The translations under genes and the position numbers were made by a program. The notes beneath the pieces are model-generated. The model worked only from the letters and a program-made list of their open reading frames with translations, was not told the DNA's origin and did not search any database. Shown piece after piece: positions 50,996 through 60,514 of a stretch of DNA of 64,000 nt (positions are counted from its first letter, which is position 1; every line of letters begins with the position of its first letter). The DNA comes from Actinomadura rupiterrae (GTDB lineage: Bacteria > Actinomycetota > Actinomycetes > Streptosporangiales > Streptosporangiaceae). The stretch is taken from the NCBI RefSeq assembly GCF_024172125.1, contig NZ_JAMZEA010000020.1, forward strand, positions 1 to 64,000. Reading direction: 5' to 3'.

Positions 50996-52441
50996 TCAGC
51001 CGCCTGTAGTGGGGACGGGGTTGCGGGCCTTCGCGGGGTCCAGTGCGGGGCCGGTCGGGATCAGCTGGATCACCGGGGACGGCACGGGCGCCGCCTTCGT
51101 CGGGTCGTAGCCGAGCTTCTTCGCCACGTCCGGGGACGGCAGCGCGAACCGGACGCCCTGGTCGTTCACCAGCGACAGCGAGCCCGAGCCGGCCGCCTGG
51201 CCGCCGTTCTGGCCACCGCCCGCCACCAGGCTCATCAGCGCCGCCCCGCCCGGGGGCAGGACGACCTGGTCCACCGCGTTCCCCGAGCCGGACGAGCCGG
51301 CGCCCAGCGTCGCCGCGGACGGCGGGGGCAGCGAGCCGCCCAGCGTCAGCCGCGCCACCGCCGAACCGGTCGGGAAGACCGAGCACAGCGGCGTGGAGGT
51401 GTCCCAGCTGGCGAACTTCGGCAGCGTCGGCGGCAGGGCCGGGTCGATCAGCGGCTTGTGGCCGCCGACGGCCTGCTGCGCGGACGCGGCGTCCACCGGG
51501 ATCTCCTTGACGCCCTGGCCGCCCGGGTAGGCGGCGACGGTGTCCGGGGAGCGCAGCAGCAGCTGCGCCTGCGTCTCGGAGATCTGGGCGAGGCCGTCGG
51601 CGAGCATGACGTACCAGTTGGGCTGGCCGCCGGTGTCGGCCTTGAAGATCTGGCCGACGCGGGCGGGACGTCCGCCCGGGCCCTGGCGGGCGGCGCCGCG
51701 GCCGGGGACGTCCGGGGCGCTGAAGTTGCCCGCGGCGGGCATCGCGTTCAGCCACGCGGGCGGCACCTCGACCGCGTCCGGGCCGCCGGTGATGGCGGTG
51801 ACGCCGCCGGCGGGGACGCCGAGCTGCATCCGGTGGTCCTTCCAGATCACCCACGCCTGGCCGCCGGACTTCACCACGACGGCCTCGTTCTCGCCGAGGC
51901 TCCGGCCGCCGACGTCGCGCCCGGCGGCGAGGGCGGTGAACTCGCGGCGGACGCCGTTGGTCCCGGCGGCCTCGCGGACGCACACCGACCAGGGGCCGCG
52001 GATGAGCTGCTTGGTGTCGGGGAGCGAGTCGGGCGCGCCGACGATGCCGATCATCGGGCCGCGCTCGAAGTGCGCCAGCGACTTGCGGGAGACCGTGCGG
52101 CGCTCGACCTTGTCCTGGTTGAGCGCGAGCATCGCCGAGGCGTAGTTGGCGACCGGGAACATCTTGCGCGTGTTCGCGTCGTAGATGTACTTGGTCCCGG
52201 TCTCCTTCTCGATGATCAGCTTGCCGGGCTGGTCGAGGCCGCGCGCGCCGCCCGGGGCGAGCACGCCCCAGATGCCGAACACGGCGGCGACCAGCAGCGC
52301 GACCATGACCCCGGCGAACGCGCCGACCGCGTGCCGGCGCATCGGGGACTCGGCGATGTCGGGCTCGCCCTGGAGCAGCGCGAGCCCGACCCGCTGGGTC
52401 ATCAGCCGGTGGGCCTGGTAGAGGTCGCGGCGGTTCTGCAT
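50996..52441 (-). CDS. eccB: Type VII secretion protein EccB
   Basis: A 481-residue core component. The start MQNRRDLYQAHRLMTQRV is the family N-terminus. One membrane helix follows (GAFAGVMVALLVAAVFGIWGVL, ~41-62), then DQPGKLIIEKETGTKYIYD and the repeat-rich exterior domain with two Cys (SVCVREAAG, TPLCSVFPTG) forming the usual disulfide. EccB assembles with EccC, EccD and EccE in the inner membrane. It is 7 bp behind eccD, same strand. Confidence 0.95.
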   Translation of the reverse strand: MQNRRDLYQAHRLMTQRVGLALLQGEPDIAESPMRRHAVGAFAGVMVALLVAAVFGIWGVLAPGGARGLDQPGKLIIEKETGTKYIYDANTRKMFPVANYASAMLALNQDKVERRTVSRKSLAHFERGPMIGIVGAPDSLPDTKQLIRGPWSVCVREAAGTNGVRREFTALAAGRDVGGRSLGENEAVVVKSGGQAWVIWKDHRMQLGVPAGGVTAITGGPDAVEVPPAWLNAMPAAGNFSAPDVPGRGAARQGPGGRPARVGQIFKADTGGQPNWYVMLADGLAQISETQAQLLLRSPDTVAAYPGGQGVKEIPVDAASAQQAVGGHKPLIDPALPPTLPKFASWDTSTPLCSVFPTGSAVARLTLGGSLPPPSAATLGAGSSGSGNAVDQVVLPPGGAALMSLVAGGGQNGGQAAGSGSLSLVNDQGVRFALPSPDVAKKLGYDPTKAAPVPSPVIQLIPTGPALDPAKARNPVPTTGG

Positions 52442-52448
52442 CGCGGCG

Positions 52449-53852
52449 TCACCCCGCCAGGCCGCGGACGCGGCCGTAGATGTCCAGCGCGGCCAGGGCC
52501 AGCGGGATCAGCGAGATCACCACGATGATGTCGAAGATGTCGCCGGCCCGGCCCCAGAACGGGGACGGCCGGTGGTTGGGGATCCACAGCGAGACCCCGA
52601 CCACGATGCCGACCACGACCAGCAGCGGGAGCAGCCCGGTGGCGAGCATCAGGATCTGGGAGTCGCCGCGCCAGGCGGTGCCGACCTCCAGCAGGCCGAG
52701 GCCGGCGAAGCCCGCGACGAGCATCCAGGACCGCTGCGTGACACCGCGGAAGACCCGGCTGCGCAGCAGCAGCGACACCGACATCGCGGCGATCGTCGCG
52801 GCGGGCGCCCAGCCGGACGCGGTGGCCAGGAAGATCATCCCGCCGAGCGCGGAGATCGCGACACCGGCGACCAGGCCGGTCGCGAACCGGTCGGCGATGC
52901 CGGTGCGGGCGAGCACCTGGCGGCCGTCCACGGTCTCGGTGTCGCGGCGCAGGTCGTCCGCGCTGGCCGGGACGGGCGGCAGCGGCATCCTGGCCAGCTT
53001 GAACGCCAGCGACGGGATGGCCGGTGTGAGCATCATCACCACGACGGCGGCGCAGGCGGCGAGGCCGGCGGCGGGCAGCCCGCCGACGCCGAACTCGACC
53101 CCGGCGGCGACGGTCCCGGCCATCGCGGCGACCGTGACGCCGAGGAAGGTGGACAGGCCGTCCGCGACCGCGAACATCGCGATCACCGACACCAGCGCCA
53201 TCACGCCGAATCCGGCGAGCAGGTGCGGGGCGCCGAGGTCCAGCAGCGTCGCGTGCGAGCGCGCGGGCGCGAGCAGCCCGGCGAGGAACGCGTGCGGCAG
53301 GGCGGCGTAGCCGAGGATCATCCCGGCGCCGGAGTCGGCGAACGCGCGGGACAGCGCGGCGGCCGCGACCACGGTGACCACCGCGACCAGGCCCGCCGCG
53401 GCGGCGGGCGCGATCCAGGGCGGGCCGGACATCGCGATCACGAACGCGCCGACCACCAGGGCGGCGGCGGCCGCGCCGAGGCCGAAGCGGCGCGTGGACG
53501 CGGGCCGCCAGCGGTCGGAGCGCTCCTTCATGCCCTCGGCGATGACGTCGGCGACGTCGTCGAACGACATCTCCGGGAGCTGCGCCATGCGGGGGCGGAA
53601 GTAAAGGATCTCGCCGTCGCGGACGCCCAGCACGGAGAGCGTCTTGGCGGCGTCGAACGCGCCTTCGTCGAGGCGCTGCAGCACCCAGCCGGAGTGGGCG
53701 AGCCCGGCGTCCGCCAGGTTCTCCCCCGCCGCGCGGAGCAGGGTGGGAAGCATGTGCGCGAGCGGCACATCGGCAGGGAGCGAAACGTCGATCCGCCGTC
53801 TTGGCGCGACGATCGTCACCCTGCACAGTTCGGTTGTGGCGGGGGAATTCAC
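52449..53852 (-). CDS. eccD: Type VII secretion integral membrane protein EccD
   Basis: A 467-residue protein. Residues 1-90 are the ubiquitin-like cytoplasmic domain (CRVTIVAPRRRIDVSLPAD; DGEILYFRP). Eleven hydrophobic helices follow from ~130, including GLGAAAAALVVGAFVIAM and LPLLVVVGIVVGVSLWI. This matches EccD, which lines the ESX membrane pore. It is the first gene of the eccD-eccB pair, divergent from eccC. Confidence 0.95.
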   Translation of the reverse strand: MNSPATTELCRVTIVAPRRRIDVSLPADVPLAHMLPTLLRAAGENLADAGLAHSGWVLQRLDEGAFDAAKTLSVLGVRDGEILYFRPRMAQLPEMSFDDVADVIAEGMKERSDRWRPASTRRFGLGAAAAALVVGAFVIAMSGPPWIAPAAAAGLVAVVTVVAAAALSRAFADSGAGMILGYAALPHAFLAGLLAPARSHATLLDLGAPHLLAGFGVMALVSVIAMFAVADGLSTFLGVTVAAMAGTVAAGVEFGVGGLPAAGLAACAAVVVMMLTPAIPSLAFKLARMPLPPVPASADDLRRDTETVDGRQVLARTGIADRFATGLVAGVAISALGGMIFLATASGWAPAATIAAMSVSLLLRSRVFRGVTQRSWMLVAGFAGLGLLEVGTAWRGDSQILMLATGLLPLLVVVGIVVGVSLWIPNHRPSPFWGRAGDIFDIIVVISLIPLALAALDIYGRVRGLAG

Positions 53853-54137
53853 TGGGCTCCCGTCCTCCGGATCGTCGGATCGAACGCGAAGCCTAGGATG
53901 TTGGGTCCCATTACGCTAAATCAACCGTTGACCGACAGTGACTCCGAGGCTCACCCGTAACGACTACTTTGTCCAGCTGATACGGATTATGACCCCCGCC
54001 TCGACCGACCTGTCCCGACTCGACCGACCCGCCCGACTCCATCGCCCCCCGCCCCCGACTCCATCGTCCCCCGCCCCGGCCCCGCACCCCGACCCCGAGC
54101 CCGACGCCTCCGGCGCATCCGTGGAGGGAACTCCCAG
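53853..54137. other. Divergent eccD/eccC intergenic region (285 bp)
   Basis: Holds the promoters of eccD (left) and eccC (right). The right part is C-rich with repeated GACTCCATCG units (around 54034 and 54057); GGAGGGA at ~54122 serves eccC. No clear -10/-35 pair. Confidence 0.55.
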
Positions 54138-57100
54138 GTGAGCACGACTCTCGTCCGACGCAAGGAACGCAGGCAGCCGCCCCCGGCACCCAAGGGCGAG
54201 CTCCTGCTGGAGTCACCGCCCGAGCTGCCCGAGCAGCAGAGCGGCGGCATGCAGGCGGTGCTGACCTTCCTGCCGATGGCGGTGATGCCGCTGATGATGG
54301 GGCTGATGCTGCTCGGCGGCAACAGCCGCGGCCCGATGGCGGGGATCAGCTCCGGCGGCATGGGCCTGGCGATGGTCGGCATGCTGATCGGCCAGCTGAC
54401 CCGGGGGTCCGGGGAGCGCAAGTTCAAGCTGAACGGCGCCCGCCGCGACTACTTCCGGTACCTGTCGCAGGCGCGGCGGAAGGTGCGGCGCGCCGCCGAC
54501 CAGCAGCGCGAGTCGCTGGAGTGGAACAGCCCGACGCCCGACTCGCTGTGGTCGGTCGTGATGAGCGCCCGGATCTGGGAGCGCCGCCCGACCGACTCCG
54601 ACTTCGGCAACGTGCGGATCGGCGCGGGTCCGCAGAAGCTGGCCGTCCAGCTGATCCCGCCGGAGACCAAGCCGATCGAGGACCTGGAGCCGATGACGGC
54701 GGGCGCGCTGCGCCGGTTCGTCCGGGCGCACTCGACCGTGCCGAACCTGCCGGTCGCGGTGTCGCTGCCGTCCTTCTCGCGGATCGTCCCGGTCGGGGAC
54801 GTCGAGGCGGTGCGCGGCATGGTGCGGGCGATGATCGCCCAGCTCTGCTCGTTCCACTCCCCCGACGACATGCGGGTCAGCGTGTGCGCTTCGCCACAGG
54901 CGATGCCGCACTGGGACTTCGTCAAGTGGCTGCCGCATTCGATGCACCCGCAGGTGACGGACGCGGCGGGCCCGGTCCGGCTGATGGCGAACACGCTGTC
55001 GGAGCTGGAGGCCATGCTGGCCTTCGAGGTGAAGGACCGGCCCCGGTTCACCCCCGGCCTGTCGCAGAACGATCTTCCGTACCACATCGTGATCGTGGAC
55101 GGCGGCGCCGTCACCCCGGACTCGCAGATCGGCGCGGACGGCATCGAGGGCGTCTGCGTGATCGACATCACCGGGCACGTCACCCCGACCGCGGACAACA
55201 CGATGCTGCGGCTGCGCGTCGCCGCCGACAAGATGGCGATGCTCCGCAAGGACCGCACCGGCAAGGACGTCCCGACCCTGCTCGGCCGTCCGGACGCCTT
55301 CAGCTACGTCCAGGCGGACGGCCTGGCCCGGCAGCTCGCGCCGCTGCGCGCGTCGGCGGCCGCGGGCGGCGGCGAGCTGGACGCGCTGTCCCAGGCGATG
55401 ACGCTGACCAAGCTGCTGAACGTCCCGGACGCGGCGCGGCTGAACGTCGCGCAGGCGTGGCGCCCGCGCGCGCCGCGCAACCGGCTGCGCGTGCCGATCG
55501 GTGTCGACACCGAGGGCCGTCCGGTCGAGCTGGACATCAAGGAGGCCGCGCAGGGCGGTTTCGGCCCGCACGGCCTGTGCATCGGCGCTACCGGTTCCGG
55601 TAAGTCGGAGCTGCTGCGGACCCTGGTGCTGGGCCTGGCGATGACCCACTCGTCCGAGGTGCTGAACTTCGTCCTGGTCGACTTCAAGGGCGGCGCGACC
55701 TTCCTGGGCATGGACGGCCTGCAGCACGTCTCGGCGATCATCACCAACCTGGAAGACGAGCTCCCGCTGGTCGACCGTATGTACGACGCCCTGCACGGCG
55801 AGATGGTCCGCCGCCAGGAATGGCTCCGCGCGGCCGGCAACTACGCCTCCCTGCGCGACTACGAGAAGGCCCGCGAACAGGGCGCACCGCTCAAGCCCAT
55901 GCCCACCCTGTTCGTCGTCCTGGACGAGTTCTCCGAACTGCTGTCCGCCAAGCCCGACTTCGCCGAACTGTTCGTCATGATCGGACGCCTCGGCCGATCC
56001 CTCGGCGTCCACCTCCTGCTGGCCTCCCAGCGCCTGGAAGAGGGCAAGCTCCGCGGCCTGGACACCCACCTGTCCTACCGCATCGGTCTGCGGACCTTCT
56101 CCGCGATGGAATCGCGCGTCGTCCTGGGCGTCCCCGACGCATACGAGCTTCCCCAGGCGCCTGGTAACGGTTATCTGAAGGTCGGCACCGAGACGATGAC
56201 CCGTTTCCGCGCAGCGTACGTCTCAGGGCCGTACAGCCCCGACGACGACGCCCCGCAGGCGCAGGCGGAGGGTCCGCGGCAGGTCGCGCAGATCGTCCCG
56301 TTCACCCCGGCGTACGTCCAGCCGCAGATGCTGGAGGCGCCGCAGCAGGCGCAGGTCAAGAAGGAGGACGACGGCCCGCAGATCAGCCTGTTCGACATGG
56401 TCGTGAAGCAGCTGGCCGGGAACGGCCCGCCGCCACACGAGATCTGGCTGCCGCCGCTGGACGAGCCGTCCCCGCTGAACGAGAGCCTCCCGAACCTCCA
56501 GGCCACGCCGGAGTTCGGCTTCACCACCGCCGGCTGGGAGGGCCGCGGGCGGCTGCACGCCTTCGCGGGCATCGTGGACCGGCCGTTCGACCAGCGCCGC
56601 GACGCGATGTGGCTCGACCTGGCCGGCGCGGCCGGGCACGTCGGCGTCGCGGGCTCGCCGCAGGCCGGCAAGTCGACGCTGCTCCGGACGCTGATCACGT
56701 CCCTCGCGCTGATGCACACCCCGCAGGAGGTCCAGTTCTACTGCCTGGACTTCGGCGGCGGCTCGCTGGCGTCCCTGGCCGACCTGCCGCACGTCGGCGG
56801 GATCGCGTCCCGGCTCGACCCCGACCGGGTCCGCCGGACCGTCGCCGAGGTCGCGGGCCTGCTGGAGTCGCGCGAGCGGATGTTCACCGAGCGCGGCATC
56901 GAGTCGATCGCCGCCTACCGGCGCCTGCGCGCCGAGGGCCAGATCCCCGGCGACGGGTTCGGCGACGTGTTCCTGGTCGTGGACAACTGGCTGACCGTCC
57001 GGTCGGACTTCGAGGCGATCGAGACCACGATCACCGACCTCGCCGCGCGCGGCCTCGGCTACGGCATCCACATCATGGCCGCGACGAACAAGTGGTCGGA

Positions 57101-58127
57101 GTTCCGGATGACCATCCGGGACCTGTTCCAGACCAAGCTGGAACTGAAGCTCGGCGACCCGTACGAGTCGGAGATGGACCGCAAGCTCGCCGCGAACGTC
57201 CCCGAGGGGCGTCCCGGCCGCGGCGTCACCCGCGACGGCCTGCACTTCCTCGGCGCGCTCCCGCGCATCGACGGCGGGACGACCACCGAGGACCTGTCCG
57301 CGGGCGTCAAGCACCTGGTCGACACCGTCGCGGCGGCCTGGCAGGGCCGTCCGGGCGCGCCGCAGGTCCGGATGCTGCCGGACGAGCTGCCGCTCACCTC
57401 GCTCCCGCAGGTCACCGAGACCGGCAAGCGCGTCCCGATCGGCATCGACGAGGACAACCTGTCCCCCGTCCTGCTGGACTTCGAGGCCGACCCGCACTTC
57501 GTCATGATCGGCGACAACGAGAGCGGCAAGTCCAACCTGCTCAAGGTGCTGGTGGACGCGATCTGCGAGCGGTACACCCCGGCCGAGGCGCGGATCATCA
57601 TGCTCGACTACCGCCGCGCGCTGCTCGACTCGGCCGAGCGCGAGCACGTCATCGGGTACGCCGCGTCCTCCACCGCCGCCATGGGGCTGATGAAGGACAC
57701 CAACGGCGCCCTGGTGAACCGGCTCCCACCGTCCGACCTGACGCCGGAGCAGCTGCGCAACCGGTCCTGGTGGTCCGGCTCGGAGCTGTTCCTGATCGTG
57801 GACGACTACGACCTGGTCGCCACCCCGTCCGGCAACCCGCTGGCGGCGCTCGCCGAGCTGCTCCCGCAGGCCCGCGACATCGGCATGCACCTGCTGCTCG
57901 CCCGCACCATGGGCGGCTCGGGCCGCGCGATGTTCGACCCGGTCCTGCAGCGCCTCAAGGACATGGCCAGCCCGGCGCTGATCATGTCCGGCAACAAGGA
58001 CGAGGGCAACCTGTTCGACGTCCGCCCGCAGCCCCTCGCCAAGGGCCGCGGCACCCACGTCGACCGCCGCACCGGCAAGCGCCTCATCCAGACCGCCTTC
58101 CACCCCACCACCGAACGCCAGAAGTAA
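54138..58127 (+). CDS. eccC: Type VII secretion ATPase EccC (EccCa-EccCb fusion)
   Basis: A 1,329-residue motor from GTG 54138. Two membrane helices lie near 38-85. Three FtsK/SpoIIIE-type ATPase domains follow: P-loop 1 GATGSGKSE (Lys489) with Walker B VVLDEFSEL; P-loop 2 GSPQAGKST (Lys845) with LVVDNW; P-loop 3 GDNESGKSN (Lys1131) with LIVDDYDL. Only the first keeps a complete Asp-Glu Walker B, in line with studies in which domain 1 drives export and domains 2-3 bind substrate. Full fusion, as in ESX-2, 3, 4 and 5, rather than the split ESX-1 form. Confidence 0.96.
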   Translation: MSTTLVRRKERRQPPPAPKGELLLESPPELPEQQSGGMQAVLTFLPMAVMPLMMGLMLLGGNSRGPMAGISSGGMGLAMVGMLIGQLTRGSGERKFKLNGARRDYFRYLSQARRKVRRAADQQRESLEWNSPTPDSLWSVVMSARIWERRPTDSDFGNVRIGAGPQKLAVQLIPPETKPIEDLEPMTAGALRRFVRAHSTVPNLPVAVSLPSFSRIVPVGDVEAVRGMVRAMIAQLCSFHSPDDMRVSVCASPQAMPHWDFVKWLPHSMHPQVTDAAGPVRLMANTLSELEAMLAFEVKDRPRFTPGLSQNDLPYHIVIVDGGAVTPDSQIGADGIEGVCVIDITGHVTPTADNTMLRLRVAADKMAMLRKDRTGKDVPTLLGRPDAFSYVQADGLARQLAPLRASAAAGGGELDALSQAMTLTKLLNVPDAARLNVAQAWRPRAPRNRLRVPIGVDTEGRPVELDIKEAAQGGFGPHGLCIGATGSGKSELLRTLVLGLAMTHSSEVLNFVLVDFKGGATFLGMDGLQHVSAIITNLEDELPLVDRMYDALHGEMVRRQEWLRAAGNYASLRDYEKAREQGAPLKPMPTLFVVLDEFSELLSAKPDFAELFVMIGRLGRSLGVHLLLASQRLEEGKLRGLDTHLSYRIGLRTFSAMESRVVLGVPDAYELPQAPGNGYLKVGTETMTRFRAAYVSGPYSPDDDAPQAQAEGPRQVAQIVPFTPAYVQPQMLEAPQQAQVKKEDDGPQISLFDMVVKQLAGNGPPPHEIWLPPLDEPSPLNESLPNLQATPEFGFTTAGWEGRGRLHAFAGIVDRPFDQRRDAMWLDLAGAAGHVGVAGSPQAGKSTLLRTLITSLALMHTPQEVQFYCLDFGGGSLASLADLPHVGGIASRLDPDRVRRTVAEVAGLLESRERMFTERGIESIAAYRRLRAEGQIPGDGFGDVFLVVDNWLTVRSDFEAIETTITDLAARGLGYGIHIMAATNKWSEFRMTIRDLFQTKLELKLGDPYESEMDRKLAANVPEGRPGRGVTRDGLHFLGALPRIDGGTTTEDLSAGVKHLVDTVAAAWQGRPGAPQVRMLPDELPLTSLPQVTETGKRVPIGIDEDNLSPVLLDFEADPHFVMIGDNESGKSNLLKVLVDAICERYTPAEARIIMLDYRRALLDSAEREHVIGYAASSTAAMGLMKDTNGALVNRLPPSDLTPEQLRNRSWWSGSELFLIVDDYDLVATPSGNPLAALAELLPQARDIGMHLLLARTMGGSGRAMFDPVLQRLKDMASPALIMSGNKDEGNLFDVRPQPLAKGRGTHVDRRTGKRLIQTAFHPTTERQK

Positions 58128-58140
58128 CCGCACAAAGCAA

Positions 58141-58172
58141 GAGGCCCCGCACCCTTCCCGGTGCGGGGCCTC
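58141..58172. terminator. Bidirectional terminator
   Basis: A 13-bp perfect stem (58141-58153 with 58160-58172), loop CTTCCC, between eccC and the convergent gene ending at 58188. Confidence 0.87.
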
Positions 58173-58187
58173 TCGCGTCTATGCAGG

Positions 58188-58565
58188 TCACGTGTGGTAG
58201 CGCACCCACCCGGACGGGAAGTCCCAGTCGTAGACCCTGAAGTAGATGACCGTCCCCTGCTTGATCCTCTCGCTCTGCCAGTAGTGTCCTGGCTTGCTGG
58301 GGATCCCGAAACTGTGGATGTAGCTGGAGCCCCGGTAGCGCCACTGGAGCCTGTAGTTGTTATTCGGCGAGTTGCGCCAGATCTCCCACTGAGTCCAGTA
58401 GGTGTGATGAGGGTGGAAGACCACGCCGACCCAGTTGTACGGCGACCGTACCCAGTTCTGATAGGGAACCGACGCCTCAGCGGTCGGAGCACCGGCGAGC
58501 CCGACTCCGAGCGCCACGGCGACCGTCGCACTCGCCGTCATCATCCGCTTTCGCAACACCTTCAC
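58188..58565 (-). CDS. Secreted small Trp/Tyr-rich protein
   Basis: A 125-residue protein with a Sec signal peptide (MKVLRKRMMTASATVAVALG, cleavage after TAEAS region, ~32). The mature ~93 residues are beta-rich with many aromatics (NWVGVVFHPHHTYWTQWEIW; VIYFRVYDWDFPSGW) and no Cys. Family not recognised. It lies between two ESX genes but has its own strand and terminator, so a link is uncertain. Confidence 0.78.
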   Translation of the reverse strand: MKVLRKRMMTASATVAVALGVGLAGAPTAEASVPYQNWVRSPYNWVGVVFHPHHTYWTQWEIWRNSPNNNYRLQWRYRGSSYIHSFGIPSKPGHYWQSERIKQGTVIYFRVYDWDFPSGWVRYHT

Positions 58566-58634
58566 TGTCCCCTTCTCCCGCAGTCAACTTTGATCACGGA
58601 CGAAGCTACAGTTCCGGGAGAATGCGGTCTACGT

Positions 58635-59957
58635 CTATTCCTGACTGTCCGCGGGGATGCGAGCCCTGCCGGGGCGCCACCCCCGCTTCCGGCCGAGCGG
58701 GATGACCGCGCCTCCGAAGGCCACGATGACCGCGACACCGAGAGAGCCGCCCGCGACGCCGAGCGCGATGTTGTGCGTCCGGTGGTCGGTCGGCGGGACG
58801 GGCGCGATGTTCACGGCGCCCGACAGCGGCTTCTTCGCCTTGTTCTTGTCCGGCGTGGCGTTCGGATCGACCAGGCCGGTGACGGCCTGCATCGGGTTGA
58901 TCATGCCGTAGCCGCTGCCGATGCCGTTGTCGCCCTCGGCCGTGATCTCCATCCGGTTGATCACCTGCTGGTAGCTGAGGCGCGGGTGCCGGGCGCGGAC
59001 GAGCGCCGCGACACCGGCCGCGTAGGGCGCTCCGAAGCTGGTGCCCTCCAGGCCGCCGACGAAGCCGTTCCCGTTGAGGGAGATCACGTCCTGGCCGGGC
59101 GCGGACACGTCCACCCGGGTCTTGAGGTTGGAGAAGCCGGAGATGGTGCCCTGCCGGTCGACCGCCGCCACCGACATGACGCCGGGGTAGTTGGCCGGGT
59201 AGGCGGGGAGCGCCTTGCTCTGGTCCCGCGAGTTGCCCGCCGCCGCGACGATCAGCACGTCCTTCGACTGCGCGTACCGCACCGCGTCGAGGAGCCAGGG
59301 GGTCTGCGGGGAGTCCGCCGACACGTTGATCACGCGCGCGCCCTTGTCCACCGACCACTTGATCGCTTCGGCGAGCGCCTTGTCGTTGTCGGACGACTCG
59401 GACGAGGTGAACTTGGCGTCCAGCAGCTGCACGTCGGGCACGACCCCGAAGAACGGGATGTTCTTGTTGCGCATGTCGGCCGCCGCGATGATGCCCGCGA
59501 CCCGGGTGCCGTGGCCGATGCAGTCGCGCACGTTCCCGTCGTCCGGGCCGAACTTGGCGACCACCTTGCCGCGCAGCTGGGGGTTGGACGCCTCGATGCC
59601 GCTGTCGACGACGGCGACCTTGATGCCGTTGCCCTTGGTGGCCGACCAGGCCTGCTCGAAGTCCAGGCGGGACTGGGCCCAGGGCTCCTGGGTGATCGCG
59701 GACGCGGGGGCGCCGACCGGCGGGTTGTCGCACTTGGCCGCCGGAGCCTTGTCCACGGGCTTGTCGGACGGCTTGTCGGAGGGCTTGTCCGACGGCTTGG
59801 TGGTCGGCTTCGTCGTGGGCTTGTGGGTCGGCTTGTGCGACGGGCTGGGCGCCGCCACCGGCTGCGCGTCCGCGCTCGGCACCGCGACCAGCATCGACGC
59901 GAGCGCCAGCCCGCTGGCTCCGGCGGCCAGTCCCGGCCTCTTGCCCGGTACGCGCAT
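58635..59957 (-). CDS. mycP: Second mycosin (S8 serine protease), ESX-associated
   Basis: A 440-residue membrane-anchored subtilisin-like protease. Signal peptide 1-31; then a KPTHKPTTKPSDKPSD repeat linker (41-70) and an inserted Cys (AKCDN) matched by RDCIGHG. Triad: Asp118 (VVDSG), His149 (IGHGT), Ser307 (EGTSFGA). C-terminal helix near 395-420 (IALGVAGGSLGVAVIVAFGG) and short basic tail. It differs from the mycosin at 46701 in the linker and tail, so each may serve different substrates. Confidence 0.92.
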   Translation of the reverse strand: MRVPGKRPGLAAGASGLALASMLVAVPSADAQPVAAPSPSHKPTHKPTTKPTTKPSDKPSDKPSDKPVDKAPAAKCDNPPVGAPASAITQEPWAQSRLDFEQAWSATKGNGIKVAVVDSGIEASNPQLRGKVVAKFGPDDGNVRDCIGHGTRVAGIIAAADMRNKNIPFFGVVPDVQLLDAKFTSSESSDNDKALAEAIKWSVDKGARVINVSADSPQTPWLLDAVRYAQSKDVLIVAAAGNSRDQSKALPAYPANYPGVMSVAAVDRQGTISGFSNLKTRVDVSAPGQDVISLNGNGFVGGLEGTSFGAPYAAGVAALVRARHPRLSYQQVINRMEITAEGDNGIGSGYGMINPMQAVTGLVDPNATPDKNKAKKPLSGAVNIAPVPPTDHRTHNIALGVAGGSLGVAVIVAFGGAVIPLGRKRGWRPGRARIPADSQE

Positions 59958-60084
59958 TCCTCGTCCTCCCGCAGGGCATCGCTGTCCGGCTGGACCCGTA
60001 CATTACCGACAATCCTCGGACGTCCCGACCCTCCCGCCGGTGCCGTCCGGGCCCGGAGCGGCACCCCAAGCGCCGTGGAAAGGC

Positions 60085-60120
60085 GGAACCCCGCCGCGGC
60101 CCGGGGCCTGGCGGGGTTCC
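60085..60120. terminator. Terminator of the sulfurtransferase operon
   Basis: An 11-bp perfect stem (60085-60095 with 60110-60120), just downstream of the leftward DUF1416 gene ending at 60142. Confidence 0.8.
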
Positions 60121-60141
60121 GGAGGGACCTGGGTCAGGTCG

Positions 60142-60447
60142 TCAGATCGTCACCTCGACGGCGGCGACCTCGCCCGTGCGGGCCGAGACGGTGCGGTCCA
60201 CGCTCACGCCGCCCGCGGCGAGGACGCGGACGGTCCAGTCGCCGTCGGCGGCGAAGAAGCGGAACACGCCCTCGTCGCCGGTCACGACCTCGGCGGTGAA
60301 CTCGCCGGTGGAGTCGAGCAGGCGCGCGTAGGCGCTGGACACGGGCTGTCCGTCGCGGACGACGGTGCCCTGGATCACGGCCTCGTTGGCAAGGTCGACG
60401 GTCGCCGGAAGGTGCGCCGTCTGCGCGGGCGCTGCGCAGCCCTGGGT
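60142..60447 (-). CDS. sseC: DUF1416 protein (SseC-like)
   Basis: A 101-residue soluble protein from ATG 60447 (GGAGG upstream). MTQGCAAPAQ, then VIQGTVVRDGQPVSSAYARL and a beta-sandwich resembling a carboxypeptidase-regulatory (Greek-key) fold. In Mycobacterium the same gene (sseC) follows cysA2. Here it lies 67 bp after the rhodanese gene in the same orientation. Function in sulfur metabolism is assigned by neighbourhood. Confidence 0.88.
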   Translation of the reverse strand, partial: TQGCAAPAQTAHLPATVDLANEAVIQGTVVRDGQPVSSAYARLLDSTGEFTAEVVTGDEGVFRFFAADGDWTVRVLAAGGVSVDRTVSARTGEVAAVEVTI

Positions 60448-60514
60448 CATCGGAGGTCCTCCTTCTCCGCCTGGCACGGCGGACGAGTGTCTTACCAGGT
60501 GGGGTCGGGGCGGG

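Noticed and set aside
58188..58565. ESX substrate
   Set aside because: It has an ordinary Sec signal peptide and no WXG-like helices.
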